DNA of 38,447 nt. Origin: Planctomycetes bacterium UBA7888 (GTDB lineage: Bacteria; Planctomycetota; UBA1135). Of this stretch, positions 1 through 8,556 are shown piece after piece. Numbering within the stretch: position 1 is the first letter of the stretch; each line of letters opens with the position of its first letter. A program made the translations under genes and the position numbers. The DNA lies in assembly GCA_002500505.1 (NCBI GenBank), contig DLRM01000017.1:28921-67367 (forward strand). The letters run 5' to 3'. Under the pieces are notes generated by a model. That model was not told the origin of the DNA, ran no database searches, and saw only the letters and a list, made by a program, of their open reading frames with translations.

Positions 1-228
1 GAAACAAATGTCCCCCGCTCAAAAGCCATCCAGGATCTTGCTGCTCTTTATGGGGGCTTTCCCGATTCCTTGTCTCCAAAATGCCGGCTCACTTTCCTTG
101 AAGCCTATTGCGATGAAAACTCAAGCTCCTCCTTTTGGGAATCTTGGGTTCGGCCTATAGAAAAGCTAGCTAATCAGCGGAGGCATAAACGAAACCAGCT
201 CCCTCTTCCCCAACTGGATAAACCTTAG
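1..228 (+). CDS. C-terminal part of a probable lipopolysaccharide-kinase-like protein (partial)
   Basis: The frame is open from base 1 to a TAG at 226-228, giving the last 75 residues of a protein that begins outside the window. The end contains a segment with Asp-Leu-Ala-Ala-Leu-Tyr followed by Phe-Leu-Glu-Ala-Tyr and then a basic tail (Arg-Arg-His-Lys-Arg). That arrangement resembles the C-terminus of Kdo/heptose kinases of the WaaP type, which phosphorylate LPS core sugars at the inner membrane. The catalytic kinase motifs would lie upstream and cannot be seen, so the family call rests only on this tail and on the glycosyltransferase that follows 12 bases later on the same strand. It could be another protein with a basic C-terminus. 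Confidence 0.45.
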   Translation, partial: ETNVPRSKAIQDLAALYGGFPDSLSPKCRLTFLEAYCDENSSSSFWESWVRPIEKLANQRRHKRNQLPLPQLDKP

Positions 229-240
229 AATCACGGTTTC

Positions 241-1341
241 ATGCGAGTTGGATTCGACCTTACAAGTGCCGTTAAGCCTCGACCTCGAGGAATTTCGAAC
301 TATATTCGTGGTCTGGTTTCTGTAATATCCTCGGTGGAGACCGACTTAAAACCATTCTTTTTCATAAGAGACGGCAAATGGTTCAAAAGAAATTTAATCG
401 CAAACTTAGTCCCCGAAGCCCCAAGAAAATGGCTGCTTGCGGACAGGACAGGGGTTTCCTTAGACCTTTTTCATGGATTAGATGTCCGTCTTCCTGTCCA
501 TAAGGCCAACCCTCAAATATTTACCCTCCACGACCTCCGTGTACTTGACTCTCAAGATTGGGACACCCAGCGGTGGATTGATATTCGGACCCGCAAAATC
601 CGCCAAACCCTTGAGCGGGCAGACGGAATCCTTTTTCTTGCCCAACACGGACTAAATCGTTTCCGGTTTCATTTCCCTGACTTTCCGAAAGAGAAGCTGG
701 GCATTACACCCCTTGGAGTCCAACATGATGTATTCCGCCCTTGGGACTCCAAAGAATCTGCTCCCATTTTATTAAAACACAATATTACTCGCCCTTACCT
801 CTTGCACGTGAGCCAACTTTCCCGTCACAAGAACCCTGAGCTTTCCATTCAAGCCTTTGCGGAAAGCCAAGCTTCGGCGGCAGGGATGCTCCTTCTTTTC
901 GTGGGTGGTGTTGGACAAGATTATCATCAAGAACTCCTCTCCTTCGCCGACAAGTTCGGAGTAAAAAACCAAGTTCAGTGGATCCATCAATTGCCTTATG
1001 AAGAGTTGCCAGCCTTCTACTCTTCCGCCGAAGCAGTTCTTGTCCCTTCTCTTTATGAAGGGTTTGGCCTACCTCTCCTGGAAGCCATGGCCTGCGGAGC
1101 AGCAGGTGTTTTCGCCCATACCACTTGCTTGCCAGAGGTTTCCGGAAAAGCCTGGCCCAGTGCCCCAGCGGACGACGTCCCCGCCTTTGCTCGAAATATC
1201 GACCGTTTCCTGATCGATCCCCACTTTTGCCGAGAGACCAGAGCTGCAGCAATTCAAAGGGCTTCTGAGTTCTCTTGGGAAAGATGTGCCAAAGAAACTC
1301 TCTCCTTTCATCAAAAAATCCTACACTGCTCCACATCATGA
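241..1341 (+). CDS. GT4-family glycosyltransferase
   Basis: This 366-residue protein has the two-Rossmann-domain (GT-B) layout of family 4 glycosyltransferases, which move a sugar from a nucleotide-sugar donor. The N-terminal domain contains a Gly-Ile-Ser-Asn-Tyr loop near residue 17. The C-terminal domain begins around residue 185 (LLHVSQLSRHKNPE, the usual start of the donor domain) and carries the family signature EGFGLPLLEAMACG at residues 273-286, whose first Glu contacts the donor sugar. There is no signal peptide or membrane segment, so it probably acts at the cytoplasmic face. It lies 12 bases after a probable LPS kinase and overlaps the next gene by four bases (ATGA), consistent with envelope polysaccharide or LPS assembly. 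Donor and acceptor cannot be told. No clear ribosome binding site precedes the ATG. Confidence 0.88.
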   Translation: MRVGFDLTSAVKPRPRGISNYIRGLVSVISSVETDLKPFFFIRDGKWFKRNLIANLVPEAPRKWLLADRTGVSLDLFHGLDVRLPVHKANPQIFTLHDLRVLDSQDWDTQRWIDIRTRKIRQTLERADGILFLAQHGLNRFRFHFPDFPKEKLGITPLGVQHDVFRPWDSKESAPILLKHNITRPYLLHVSQLSRHKNPELSIQAFAESQASAAGMLLLFVGGVGQDYHQELLSFADKFGVKNQVQWIHQLPYEELPAFYSSAEAVLVPSLYEGFGLPLLEAMACGAAGVFAHTTCLPEVSGKAWPSAPADDVPAFARNIDRFLIDPHFCRETRAAAIQRASEFSWERCAKETLSFHQKILHCSTS

Positions 1342-2177
1342 GACACCATCACTTTCTCCTCCCTATTTTATGCCTTGCTTCCTGCGCCCTTCCCGGCGAC
1401 GCCGCCTGGAGTGGCGCCCACCTCAATGCATTTGGAGGGATGCTGCGATCCGACTCTAGTGGAGAAATGACCGATCTCGCAATTGACGTTGGCGGACTCG
1501 AGGAAACGAGAGGAGACTTTGATATTCCTTCTGTTGAAGAAGATGTCATCTATGCTGGAGCTCGCATTGGGTTTGCTCCTTTCGAGATTGTCTATTCACA
1601 ATTTGGAGTGGACTCCACTCACTCAGGAAACATGACCGCTACCGGCACCTTCATGGGTCAACCCCTCTCTGCCCCCTTGGCGGTGGACACCAGACTGGAT
1701 TTGAGTGCTCAAAAACTGATGGCAGGCCTGGACATCTTCAACTCGGGTATTTTTCGAATCGGACTTCTCGTGGGCGTGGACCAACTAGGCTTCAACACAT
1801 TCTCAATTGCAGCCGGAGAAGACATTCCAGATCCTCTTGGTGGTCCCAACTTAATCAATCAAGGTGATAATATTTCCGCAATCACCAACGAAGACCTTCT
1901 CGTGCCCATGGGTGGCATCCGGGTCGACGCCGACATCCCCATTACTGGCCTCCGCTTTGGTGGTGAGTATTCCGGTATTTCCGTTGATGTAGAGGATGTT
2001 GCTGTCGACTATTGGGACCTGGACCTCAACCTCAACTACGCACTCACAAACAGTGCGGAATTACTGATCGGATACCGCGATATTGACTTGGATGTCACCG
2101 GTGAATTCGAAGGAAACACCATGACTATGGAACTCGCTCTCACCGGACCCTACGTCGCGCTCGGGGTTACTTTTTAA
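1338..2177 (+). CDS. Predicted outer-membrane beta-barrel-like protein
   Basis: A 279-residue exported protein. I chose the ATG at 1338 because it overlaps the preceding stop codon (ATGA) and begins a signal sequence: basic MRHHH, a hydrophobic stretch, and LASC at residues 13-16, which could be a lipobox, with an alternative signal-peptidase site after GDAA. The frame is open further upstream to 1275, but that would bury the signal. The mature part alternates polar and hydrophobic residues with many Gly, Asp and aromatic residues, and the protein ends in Val-Thr-Phe, the terminal aromatic typical of outer-membrane barrels. I recognise no named family. Coupling to the glycosyltransferase suggests an envelope role. 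It converges on sodB. Confidence 0.7.
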   Translation: MRHHHFLLPILCLASCALPGDAAWSGAHLNAFGGMLRSDSSGEMTDLAIDVGGLEETRGDFDIPSVEEDVIYAGARIGFAPFEIVYSQFGVDSTHSGNMTATGTFMGQPLSAPLAVDTRLDLSAQKLMAGLDIFNSGIFRIGLLVGVDQLGFNTFSIAAGEDIPDPLGGPNLINQGDNISAITNEDLLVPMGGIRVDADIPITGLRFGGEYSGISVDVEDVAVDYWDLDLNLNYALTNSAELLIGYRDIDLDVTGEFEGNTMTMELALTGPYVALGVTF

Positions 2178-2204
2178 CTCCAGCACGACGGCTTCGGGAT
2201 TCAA

Positions 2205-2798
2205 TTAAGCGGTCGCCGCTACGTAGCTTGCGTAGTTGGCGGACACAAATTCCCAATTCACGAGACTTTCGAAAAAGGTCGCCAAGTACTTCGGGCGGGC
2301 ATTGCGAAAATCAACGTAGTAAGCGTGCTCCCAGACATCACAGGTAAGCAAAGGGGTCTTCCCATCGGTCATGGGATTACCAGCGTTTGCTGTTGTGCAA
2401 ATTTCCAAAGAGGAGCCATTCCAGCAAAGCCATGCCCAACCTGACCCGAATTGACCTGCAGCGGCAGCCTTAAATTGGGACGTGAAATCCTCAAAGGAAC
2501 CAAAATCACGAACAATGGCTTCAGCCAAATCACCGGAGGGAGCACCGCCCCCGCCAGGAGCCATACAGGACCAGTAGAAAGTGTGGTTCCAAACTTGAGC
2601 AGCTTGGTTGAAAAGTCCACCCTCTGCGGTGCGAATCAACTCCTCCAATGATTTGGAGTCATCCCCGTCGGTCATTTCATTCAATTTGTTCACATAGGCG
2701 GCATGGTGTTTGCCGTGGTGATAGCTAAAAGTTTCAGCACTGATGTGCGGCTCGAGGGCATCAGAAGCGTAAGGGAGTTCAGGGAGTTCGTAGGACAT
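2205..2798 (-). CDS. sodB: Superoxide dismutase, iron type
   Basis: A full-length (197 residues) cytoplasmic Fe/Mn superoxide dismutase, converting superoxide to oxygen and hydrogen peroxide. The four metal ligands are visible: His27 in SYHHGKHH, His72 in WNHTFYW, Asp154 and His158 in CDVWEHAYY. Gln68 in AAQVWNH and the Ala in TTANAG are at positions characteristic of iron rather than manganese enzymes, so I call it SodB. No signal peptide. It is transcribed alone, convergent with the outer-membrane protein gene and divergent from the GT-C/TPR gene, with 84 bases between the two start codons for both promoters. I did not find a convincing promoter box there. Confidence 0.95.
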   Translation of the reverse strand: MSYELPELPYASDALEPHISAETFSYHHGKHHAAYVNKLNEMTDGDDSKSLEELIRTAEGGLFNQAAQVWNHTFYWSCMAPGGGGAPSGDLAEAIVRDFGSFEDFTSQFKAAAAGQFGSGWAWLCWNGSSLEICTTANAGNPMTDGKTPLLTCDVWEHAYYVDFRNARPKYLATFFESLVNWEFVSANYASYVAATA

Positions 2799-2882
2799 GT
2801 TTCAATTTTAGGGTTTCGTCATACTTTAGGACATTATGAGAACAGCTCAAGCCAAGATACGCTTCATCCGTAGGAAATCTTG

Positions 2883-4988
2883 ATGGAGAAAAAGAATCGC
2901 CTCCGATTGTTGGGAATCTGCCTTCTAATGGCAGTGATTCGGTGGATTTTCCTTGAAAAGGAGTGGGCTGACAACCCATTTACCCGTATTCCCACCGAGG
3001 ATGCCGCCGCCGCCTGGACTGACGGGCTAACCCTTTGGGAAAATGGATTTCAACTCTCTACCCCCTTCCTCTCCGCCCCGCTTTACCTTGGCGTTCTAGC
3101 TGTCTTCCGAGGTCTTGGCGGGAGTCTTTTTATCTTATTCCTCCTCCAGGGCTTCCTTTGGGCGGCGACTGGCTATCTCCTTGGACTGACCGCCCACCGC
3201 TTTTACGCCAAATCGCTACCTACAAAAACAGCTAGCCACGCAGCACTGCTTGCCACAGGCCTCTTCCTGTTTTTACCGGATCCTTGGCTGGCAACGGGCC
3301 GTGTCCTCAACGGGACCCTCCAACTTTTTCTCGCCACCCTCCTTTGGCGCCAACTCAGCGACCAAAAACTTCGCCCAAAACGAATCGGCTTTATCGCCGG
3401 CCTCAACGCACTTTGCAACCCGCCTTTCCTCCTGGCTATCGTCGCCATTCCTATATGGATTTTCCGCAAGCTTGGGCGCGCGCCGGCCCTTCATGCGTTT
3501 TGGGCGGGTCTCCTTCTCCTTCTTCCCACAACCATCCACAACTACCGTGCATGCGGAGAATTCATTCCTATCAGCGCCCAAGCAGGCCTGACTTTTGCAC
3601 ACGGGAACAACTTCCCTTCTGACGGCCTCTATCGCCCTGTTCCTGAAATCAGCGGGGAGCGACAAAAGCAAAACTTAGACGCCCTCCACTTCGTTGCAAA
3701 ACAAACAGGTGAGACTTCGTGGTCGGCAACATCCAACTACTTTTTCAACCGTGGTATTCGTTCTTGGATCGAGCACCCCTTGAATTCCCTTACCTCACTT
3801 GGGAGAAAGTTATTACTGTTCTTTACGGAGTATGGGTACGGAGATATTTATCAAGCACGCCTTGAAAAGGAAGCTAATCTTTCGGCTCCACCGGGTCCGG
3901 TTGGTTTGGGCGCTTTCTTGCTTGCGCCAGCTCTCCTCGCCGCATTCTTTCTCCGTCGACGCAACTCCTTTGGTTTTGCCGAACTCCTTTGTGTTGGCAT
4001 TCCACTCTTAACTGTTCTCATTTTTTTCTATTCTCCGCGCTACCGCATGGCAGCTATTCCCATTTGTACTGTGATGGGAACTTGGATTTTCTATTCCGGA
4101 AAATCCAACAAACCTCTGCGTGCCGGACACGCCTGGATTTCTTTGGGCGTCTTGCTCCCATTCCTTTTCCAAACAAACCCAGCCGCTTTTCGCCCTGCTT
4201 TCTTAAACAAACTAGGCTCTCTCCATGAGCAAGAGGGTAATTGGGAATTGGCCATTGGCGCCTATCGGAAATCCTGGAATGCGAACTTCCCCGATGCCGG
4301 ACCAAGTCTGGGACATGCCTTGCGGCGGTCCGGGAGGGAGGAGGAAGGACTTTCAATTTTGCGCGAATCTGTCGAGGCTCAATCCCAAAACGCTTACGCT
4401 CATCGAAGTTTGGCCGTTGCCCTCGCCGAAAACGGGAAACTAGAAGAAGCGAAAACGGCATTCCTTCAAGCGATTGATTTGGAGCCTGCAGACTGGGAAT
4501 CCCCCTCGGGCCTCGGGAATGTTTACGCAGCTCTGGGTGAGACCGCGAAAGCCGAATCTTGGTATCAGAAGGCCCTCGACCTTCACCCGAACTTTGCACC
4601 CGCTTGGCTGAACTTGGCCTTCCTATTTGAAACGAAAAACCCATCCAAAGCACTTGATGCTTTCCAAAAAGCACTCCAAATCCATCCTGGACTTGTCTCT
4701 GCTCGACTCAGCCTTGCAAAGCTATACGCCACCTGCCCTGACCCGCAAATCCGCAATGGGGAACAGGCTCTCGAGCTCCTGAGTTGGTTTGGAGATGCCG
4801 TTCGGAACGACCCCAACTTGATGGAGCTTCGAGCCGCTTCCTTCGCCGCACTCGGCGACTGGGAACAAGCCACGGCAACTCAAGCTGAAGCGATTCGAGC
4901 TTTTAAAGCACTCGGAGCATCGGAAGAAATCGCCCGCGCGCAAGCCGCTCTTCAGGAATTCCAAAATCGCCGCCCACGCATTCACTAA
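2883..4988 (+). CDS. Membrane GT-C-like glycosyltransferase with C-terminal TPR repeats
   Basis: A 701-residue protein with two halves. Roughly residues 1-440 form many hydrophobic helices, with a Glu-Asp loop after the first one (PTEDAAAAW), the arrangement seen in GT-C family transferases that use polyprenyl-phosphate sugars in the periplasm. From about residue 445 to the end are about six tetratricopeptide-like helical pairs (for example ALDLHPNFAPAWLNLAFLFE), which usually bind partner proteins. I chose the ATG at 2883; a TTG one codon upstream is less likely. A weak AGGAAA lies before it. The gene is followed 23 bases later by the Lon-type protease gene. The acceptor is unknown; protein glycosylation or O-antigen-type transfer are both possible. 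Confidence 0.7.
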   Translation: MEKKNRLRLLGICLLMAVIRWIFLEKEWADNPFTRIPTEDAAAAWTDGLTLWENGFQLSTPFLSAPLYLGVLAVFRGLGGSLFILFLLQGFLWAATGYLLGLTAHRFYAKSLPTKTASHAALLATGLFLFLPDPWLATGRVLNGTLQLFLATLLWRQLSDQKLRPKRIGFIAGLNALCNPPFLLAIVAIPIWIFRKLGRAPALHAFWAGLLLLLPTTIHNYRACGEFIPISAQAGLTFAHGNNFPSDGLYRPVPEISGERQKQNLDALHFVAKQTGETSWSATSNYFFNRGIRSWIEHPLNSLTSLGRKLLLFFTEYGYGDIYQARLEKEANLSAPPGPVGLGAFLLAPALLAAFFLRRRNSFGFAELLCVGIPLLTVLIFFYSPRYRMAAIPICTVMGTWIFYSGKSNKPLRAGHAWISLGVLLPFLFQTNPAAFRPAFLNKLGSLHEQEGNWELAIGAYRKSWNANFPDAGPSLGHALRRSGREEEGLSILRESVEAQSQNAYAHRSLAVALAENGKLEEAKTAFLQAIDLEPADWESPSGLGNVYAALGETAKAESWYQKALDLHPNFAPAWLNLAFLFETKNPSKALDAFQKALQIHPGLVSARLSLAKLYATCPDPQIRNGEQALELLSWFGDAVRNDPNLMELRAASFAALGDWEQATATQAEAIRAFKALGASEEIARAQAALQEFQNRRPRIH

Positions 4989-5011
4989 GCCCGCAATCGT
5001 AGGATGGGCAA

Positions 5012-7480
5012 ATGGCCGCTCGCTCCCCGAAGAAGGCAAAGGTTTCTCCTGCCCCCCGCACAATTCGCAACTCCGAACTCCGCTGGTCGTGTCCAGCCTC
5101 TTGGATTCCTAAAGCAAAAAAGACGTCCGGTACAAGCGACCCTCTCGTCGCCTTTATTGGGCAGGACCGCGCGCTGGAAGCTTTGGAAATGGGACTCGCA
5201 GTTAATGCCCCTGGATACAACATTTTTGTTGCCGGCCTAGAAGGAGGCGAAAAGTTTGACAACCTCCGCCCGCTCCTGGACCGGGTTCGCTTTTCTTGCC
5301 CCCGCCTCCAGGACCATGTTTATTTGCACAACTTTGCGGACCCAGTTCGACCTCAGCATATGGCGCTTGACGCTGGAGGAGGTCCAGAGCTTGCTAACGC
5401 CATGCAAGATTGGATTGCTGCTCTTCAACGCGAAATTCCTCGGGCCCTAGATTCCGACGAACACCTTGCTCGCCGCAGCAAACTTTTCCGCCGTTATTCG
5501 GTCGCCGAAGAACAGCTTTTCCGTCGACTTTCCAAGCGCGCGGAAACCGCTGGCCTCGTTTTAGTTCAAGTGGAAGACGAACAAGGCTCGCGCCCTGATT
5601 TCTTCCTACCAATTGGCGAAGAAGCCATCCCGCTTGAGAACACAACAACGCTGGACAAAAAAACACGCCCCTCCGATGCAAAGTTGCGGCGGCTCGTTCT
5701 GGCACGAGAAGGCCTTCGGGCCCAACTTTCGAAAGCTAGTCACAAAGCGCGATTGATTGGGCTTCGCTTGAGCCGCGAAGTCCAGAGGCTTGACGAACTT
5801 CGGGTACAGGATTTGGTTCGCGGGCTCACGATTGCTGCCGCTGAAGAGCTCGGCTCAGATGAAGAGCTCGCCGCGTGGCTTGGTGACTGCGCAGGTTTCG
5901 CCCTGAGCAACCTTCACCTCTTCCATCGGGCAGATGAAAATACTGAAGAGGATGGCTCGGATAGCGAACGAATCGGTTTGGAAGTATTCGAAGTCAATGT
6001 CGTGCGTTCTGCGGACACAAACGGCTGCCCAACCGTTTTCGAGCTCCACCCCAACTATTCCAACCTCTTTGGTGCCGTAGAGCGACGCCGCCTGCGTGCG
6101 GGCCCGGGGTTTTTCCACCTCGCCATTCGACCTGGTTCTTTGCTAGCCGCTGACGGAGGCGTTCTGGTCCTCAACGCTCGCGATGTTTTCAAGGAAGCCG
6201 AAGTTTGGCGTGCCCTCAAACGCTGTCTTCAAAACCATGTCTTAGAAATCCATGCTTTAGAAGGCATGTCCCCTCTGGGCGTAACCGGAGTTCGCCCAGA
6301 GCCGGCCCCCTTTGACCTGAAAGTGGTTCTCGTGGGAGACAATGACTTGTACGACACCTTGCATGATTCGGATTTTGATTTCCCGAATATCTTCAAAGTC
6401 AAAGCAGAATTCGATGACAACCTTCCTCTGCAGCGGCCAAATGTAGCCCGCCTTTGCCGCGCACTCCGAGATCTCGCAACCGAAGGGGGCTTGCTGCCCT
6501 TCTCTACAACGGGCCTTCAGGCTCTCGTCGAACGAGCAGTCAATGATGCGGGTCGGCGCAACCGAATCTCCGCCCGCGTTCATGACCTTTTTGACTACGC
6601 TCGCGAAGCTTCGTACTGGGCCAGCAACAACAAGAAACGCCGCATCGACCGCGTTGCTGTGGATTTGGGGCGCCAACAATTCCGACACCAGCACGATGTG
6701 GAAACCGAATGGAGCCGGCGCTCCGTTTTGGATGGCATTTTTGAAATTGCCACGAAGGGTGCGTGTGTGGGAAGCATTAATGGCTTGACCGTTGTGAGCT
6801 TAGGCCCATTAAGTTCAGGACGTGTTGCACGGATTAGCGCCTCTGTTTCCGCGGGGGATGACTCTTGCATCAATGTGGAGCGAGATGTGGAACTGAGCGG
6901 CCCGATTCATAACAAGGGAGTGCTCCTCCTCGAGGCCTTCCTCCGAAACCGCTTTGGACAAAAACGTCCTCTACCAATTAAAGCGACTCTCGCTTTTGAC
7001 CAAAGTTATGGCCCCATTGATGGCGACTCCGCTTCATCAACAGAAGTTTATGCCCTTCTTTCTGCAATTTCAGGAATCCCGCTTCGCCAAGACCTTGCCG
7101 TGACAGGCGCTGTCAGCATGAGCGGAGAAATCCTTGCCATCGGCGGGGCTAACGAAAAGATTGCAGGCTTTTTTGACCTGTGCGCTGCACGCGGCCTTAC
7201 AGGGAAACAGGGGGTCTTGATTCCTGTCGCCAACGTGGACGATCTCATGCTTCAGGATAAAGTGCTCGAAGCCTGCAAGGCGGGTCGTTTTCATATTTGG
7301 GCTGTGCGCACAATTGACGAAGGCATTTCCATGCTCACGGGTCTTCCTGCCGGGAAGCGCACTAGAACTGGCTGGCCGGCTGAAAGTGTGATGGGTCGGG
7401 TTGAAAAGGCCTTAAAGCGGTACGAAAAAGACCAGAAGGGGGAAGATAAAGAAAAGCAAGCTTCCTCGGAAGCCAGCTGA
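5012..7480 (+). CDS. Lon-type (LonB/YcbZ-like) protease with degenerate ATPase site
   Basis: An 822-residue protein of the Lon-related family that includes E. coli YcbZ. The C-terminal Lon protease domain (about 575-780) is intact: Ser673 in GDSASS and Lys716 in NEKI form the catalytic dyad, and the surrounding VELSGPIHNKG and VTGAVSMSGEI strands are typical. The AAA-like part begins with GQDRALEALEMGL (50-62) and a VAG strand, but the Walker A loop that should follow reads GLEGGEKF (75-82), without GxxGxGK[ST]. A Walker B-like strand GGVLVLNARDVF (382-393) lacks its acidic pair. ATP-driven unfolding is therefore doubtful. The start is supported by AGGA seven bases upstream. Residues 140-320 are helical and charged, as in the family. 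It probably degrades cytoplasmic proteins; substrates unknown. Confidence 0.88.
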   Translation: MAARSPKKAKVSPAPRTIRNSELRWSCPASWIPKAKKTSGTSDPLVAFIGQDRALEALEMGLAVNAPGYNIFVAGLEGGEKFDNLRPLLDRVRFSCPRLQDHVYLHNFADPVRPQHMALDAGGGPELANAMQDWIAALQREIPRALDSDEHLARRSKLFRRYSVAEEQLFRRLSKRAETAGLVLVQVEDEQGSRPDFFLPIGEEAIPLENTTTLDKKTRPSDAKLRRLVLAREGLRAQLSKASHKARLIGLRLSREVQRLDELRVQDLVRGLTIAAAEELGSDEELAAWLGDCAGFALSNLHLFHRADENTEEDGSDSERIGLEVFEVNVVRSADTNGCPTVFELHPNYSNLFGAVERRRLRAGPGFFHLAIRPGSLLAADGGVLVLNARDVFKEAEVWRALKRCLQNHVLEIHALEGMSPLGVTGVRPEPAPFDLKVVLVGDNDLYDTLHDSDFDFPNIFKVKAEFDDNLPLQRPNVARLCRALRDLATEGGLLPFSTTGLQALVERAVNDAGRRNRISARVHDLFDYAREASYWASNNKKRRIDRVAVDLGRQQFRHQHDVETEWSRRSVLDGIFEIATKGACVGSINGLTVVSLGPLSSGRVARISASVSAGDDSCINVERDVELSGPIHNKGVLLLEAFLRNRFGQKRPLPIKATLAFDQSYGPIDGDSASSTEVYALLSAISGIPLRQDLAVTGAVSMSGEILAIGGANEKIAGFFDLCAARGLTGKQGVLIPVANVDDLMLQDKVLEACKAGRFHIWAVRTIDEGISMLTGLPAGKRTRTGWPAESVMGRVEKALKRYEKDQKGEDKEKQASSEAS

Positions 7481-7519
7481 ACCCAAATCCATTCCCCTCG
7501 TTAAACTCCCCCACACTCC

Positions 7520-8338
7520 ATGCGTTACCTCGACCCTCACATTCACTGCATTTCTCGAACCACTGACGATTACGAGAACATGTTCCAAGCCGGCGTGCGC
7601 GCTGTCGTGGAGCCTTCTTTTTGGCTCGGACAGCCGCGAACAAGCGCAGGCACCTTTCGGGATTACTTTTTAACGATTCTGGAATGGGAACGGGAGCGAG
7701 CGAGCAACTTCGGGATTGAGCATCGTTGCACCATTGGCCTGAATCCTAAAGAGGCAAACGATGAGCCCATGGCCGCCGAGGTCCTCGAGATGCTCCCGGA
7801 GTTTCTACAGCACCCTGGTTGCGTTGCGGTCGGTGAGCTGGGCTATGACTCCATTACCGATGCCGAGGAAAAGGCCTTTATTGCACAGGTGAAAATGGCG
7901 ATGGATTTTGACCTCCCCATCATGGTGCACACCCCCCACCGAGATAAGGCGCGGGGCACGGAGCGCACGATTGCTGTTTTGGATGACATGGGAGTGGACA
8001 AAAGTAAGACCGTTGTGGATCACTCCACGGAAGAAACAACCAAGATGATTTTGGATGCCGGTTATTGGGCGGGCCACACGGTTTATCCCGAAACCAAACT
8101 CACCAAAGAGCGCTTTGCCAACATTTTCTTTGAGTTTGGGGTGGAGCGCATGACTGTGAATTCTTCCGGCGATTGGGGCAAGTCAGACCCCATGGCCGTA
8201 GTAAAAACGGCTGCCCATATTGAGCGTCTTGGGGGCGACCCTGCCCAAATTCAAAAGCTGGTCTGGGACAATCCCGTCGCCTTCTACGGGAAAGAGCGCC
8301 TGGCTCTCCCGGAAGGGGAAGAGAAGGTGTTCGCGTAA
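7520..8338 (+). CDS. TatD-like metal-dependent hydrolase (EboB-like)
   Basis: A 272-residue TIM-barrel hydrolase of the amidohydrolase/TatD superfamily. Metal ligands are visible: His7 and His9 in DPHIHC, Glu in VGELGYD near 117, His in MVHTPHRDK near 135, His in VDHSTEE near 168, and Asp in SSGDWGKSD near 218. TatD relatives are cytoplasmic hydrolases, some acting as DNases. This subgroup, with the DPHIHCISRTTDDY opening, resembles the TatD-like protein of ebo metabolite-transport clusters more than classic TatD, but no other ebo gene is near. It is the last gene of the rightward group and is followed by a strong terminator. The substrate cannot be inferred from sequence alone. Confidence 0.82.
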   Translation: MRYLDPHIHCISRTTDDYENMFQAGVRAVVEPSFWLGQPRTSAGTFRDYFLTILEWERERASNFGIEHRCTIGLNPKEANDEPMAAEVLEMLPEFLQHPGCVAVGELGYDSITDAEEKAFIAQVKMAMDFDLPIMVHTPHRDKARGTERTIAVLDDMGVDKSKTVVDHSTEETTKMILDAGYWAGHTVYPETKLTKERFANIFFEFGVERMTVNSSGDWGKSDPMAVVKTAAHIERLGGDPAQIQKLVWDNPVAFYGKERLALPEGEEKVFA

Positions 8339-8472
8339 CCGATTCGATTTCTCTTTTTTGAAATCGCGAATTTCCGCAAAGAAATCCGTTACATCCTTCT
8401 TCAAACCCGCTAAATATCACCTGGCAATCAAGCCCATCGTTTTCTCCAGGGGGGATGATTCCAAGGGATGGG
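8339..8472. other. Intergenic region before the terminator
   Basis: About 134 bases between the stop of the TatD-like gene and the terminator. A seven-base inverted repeat (CGATTTC/GAAATCG, 8345-8366, loop TCTTTTTT) sits directly after the stop codon. I find no convincing coding frame here. The stretch from about 8420 is G-rich and leads into the terminator stem. Confidence 0.4.
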
Positions 8473-8515
8473 AAACCCTGCGACTTTAGGGTCGCAGGGT
8501 TTTCGCATTTTTTCT
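8473..8515 (+). terminator. Rho-independent terminator after the TatD-like gene
   Basis: A perfect 12-base stem (AAACCCTGCGAC at 8473-8484 and GTCGCAGGGTTT at 8491-8502) with loop TTTAGG, followed by CGCATTTTTTCTTC. It is placed to stop rightward transcription before the convergent htrA-like gene ends at 8557. In the leftward direction no T-run follows, so I call it for the plus strand only. Confidence 0.85.
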
Positions 8516-8556
8516 TCTAAAGAACCGCCACAATGCCCTGAGGAGCATGCCAACCC

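Noticed and set aside
4054..4674. Open frame of about 206 codons on the minus strand inside the GT-C/TPR gene
   Set aside because: Arg/Ser/Pro-rich antisense translation of TPR coding sequence; no domain.
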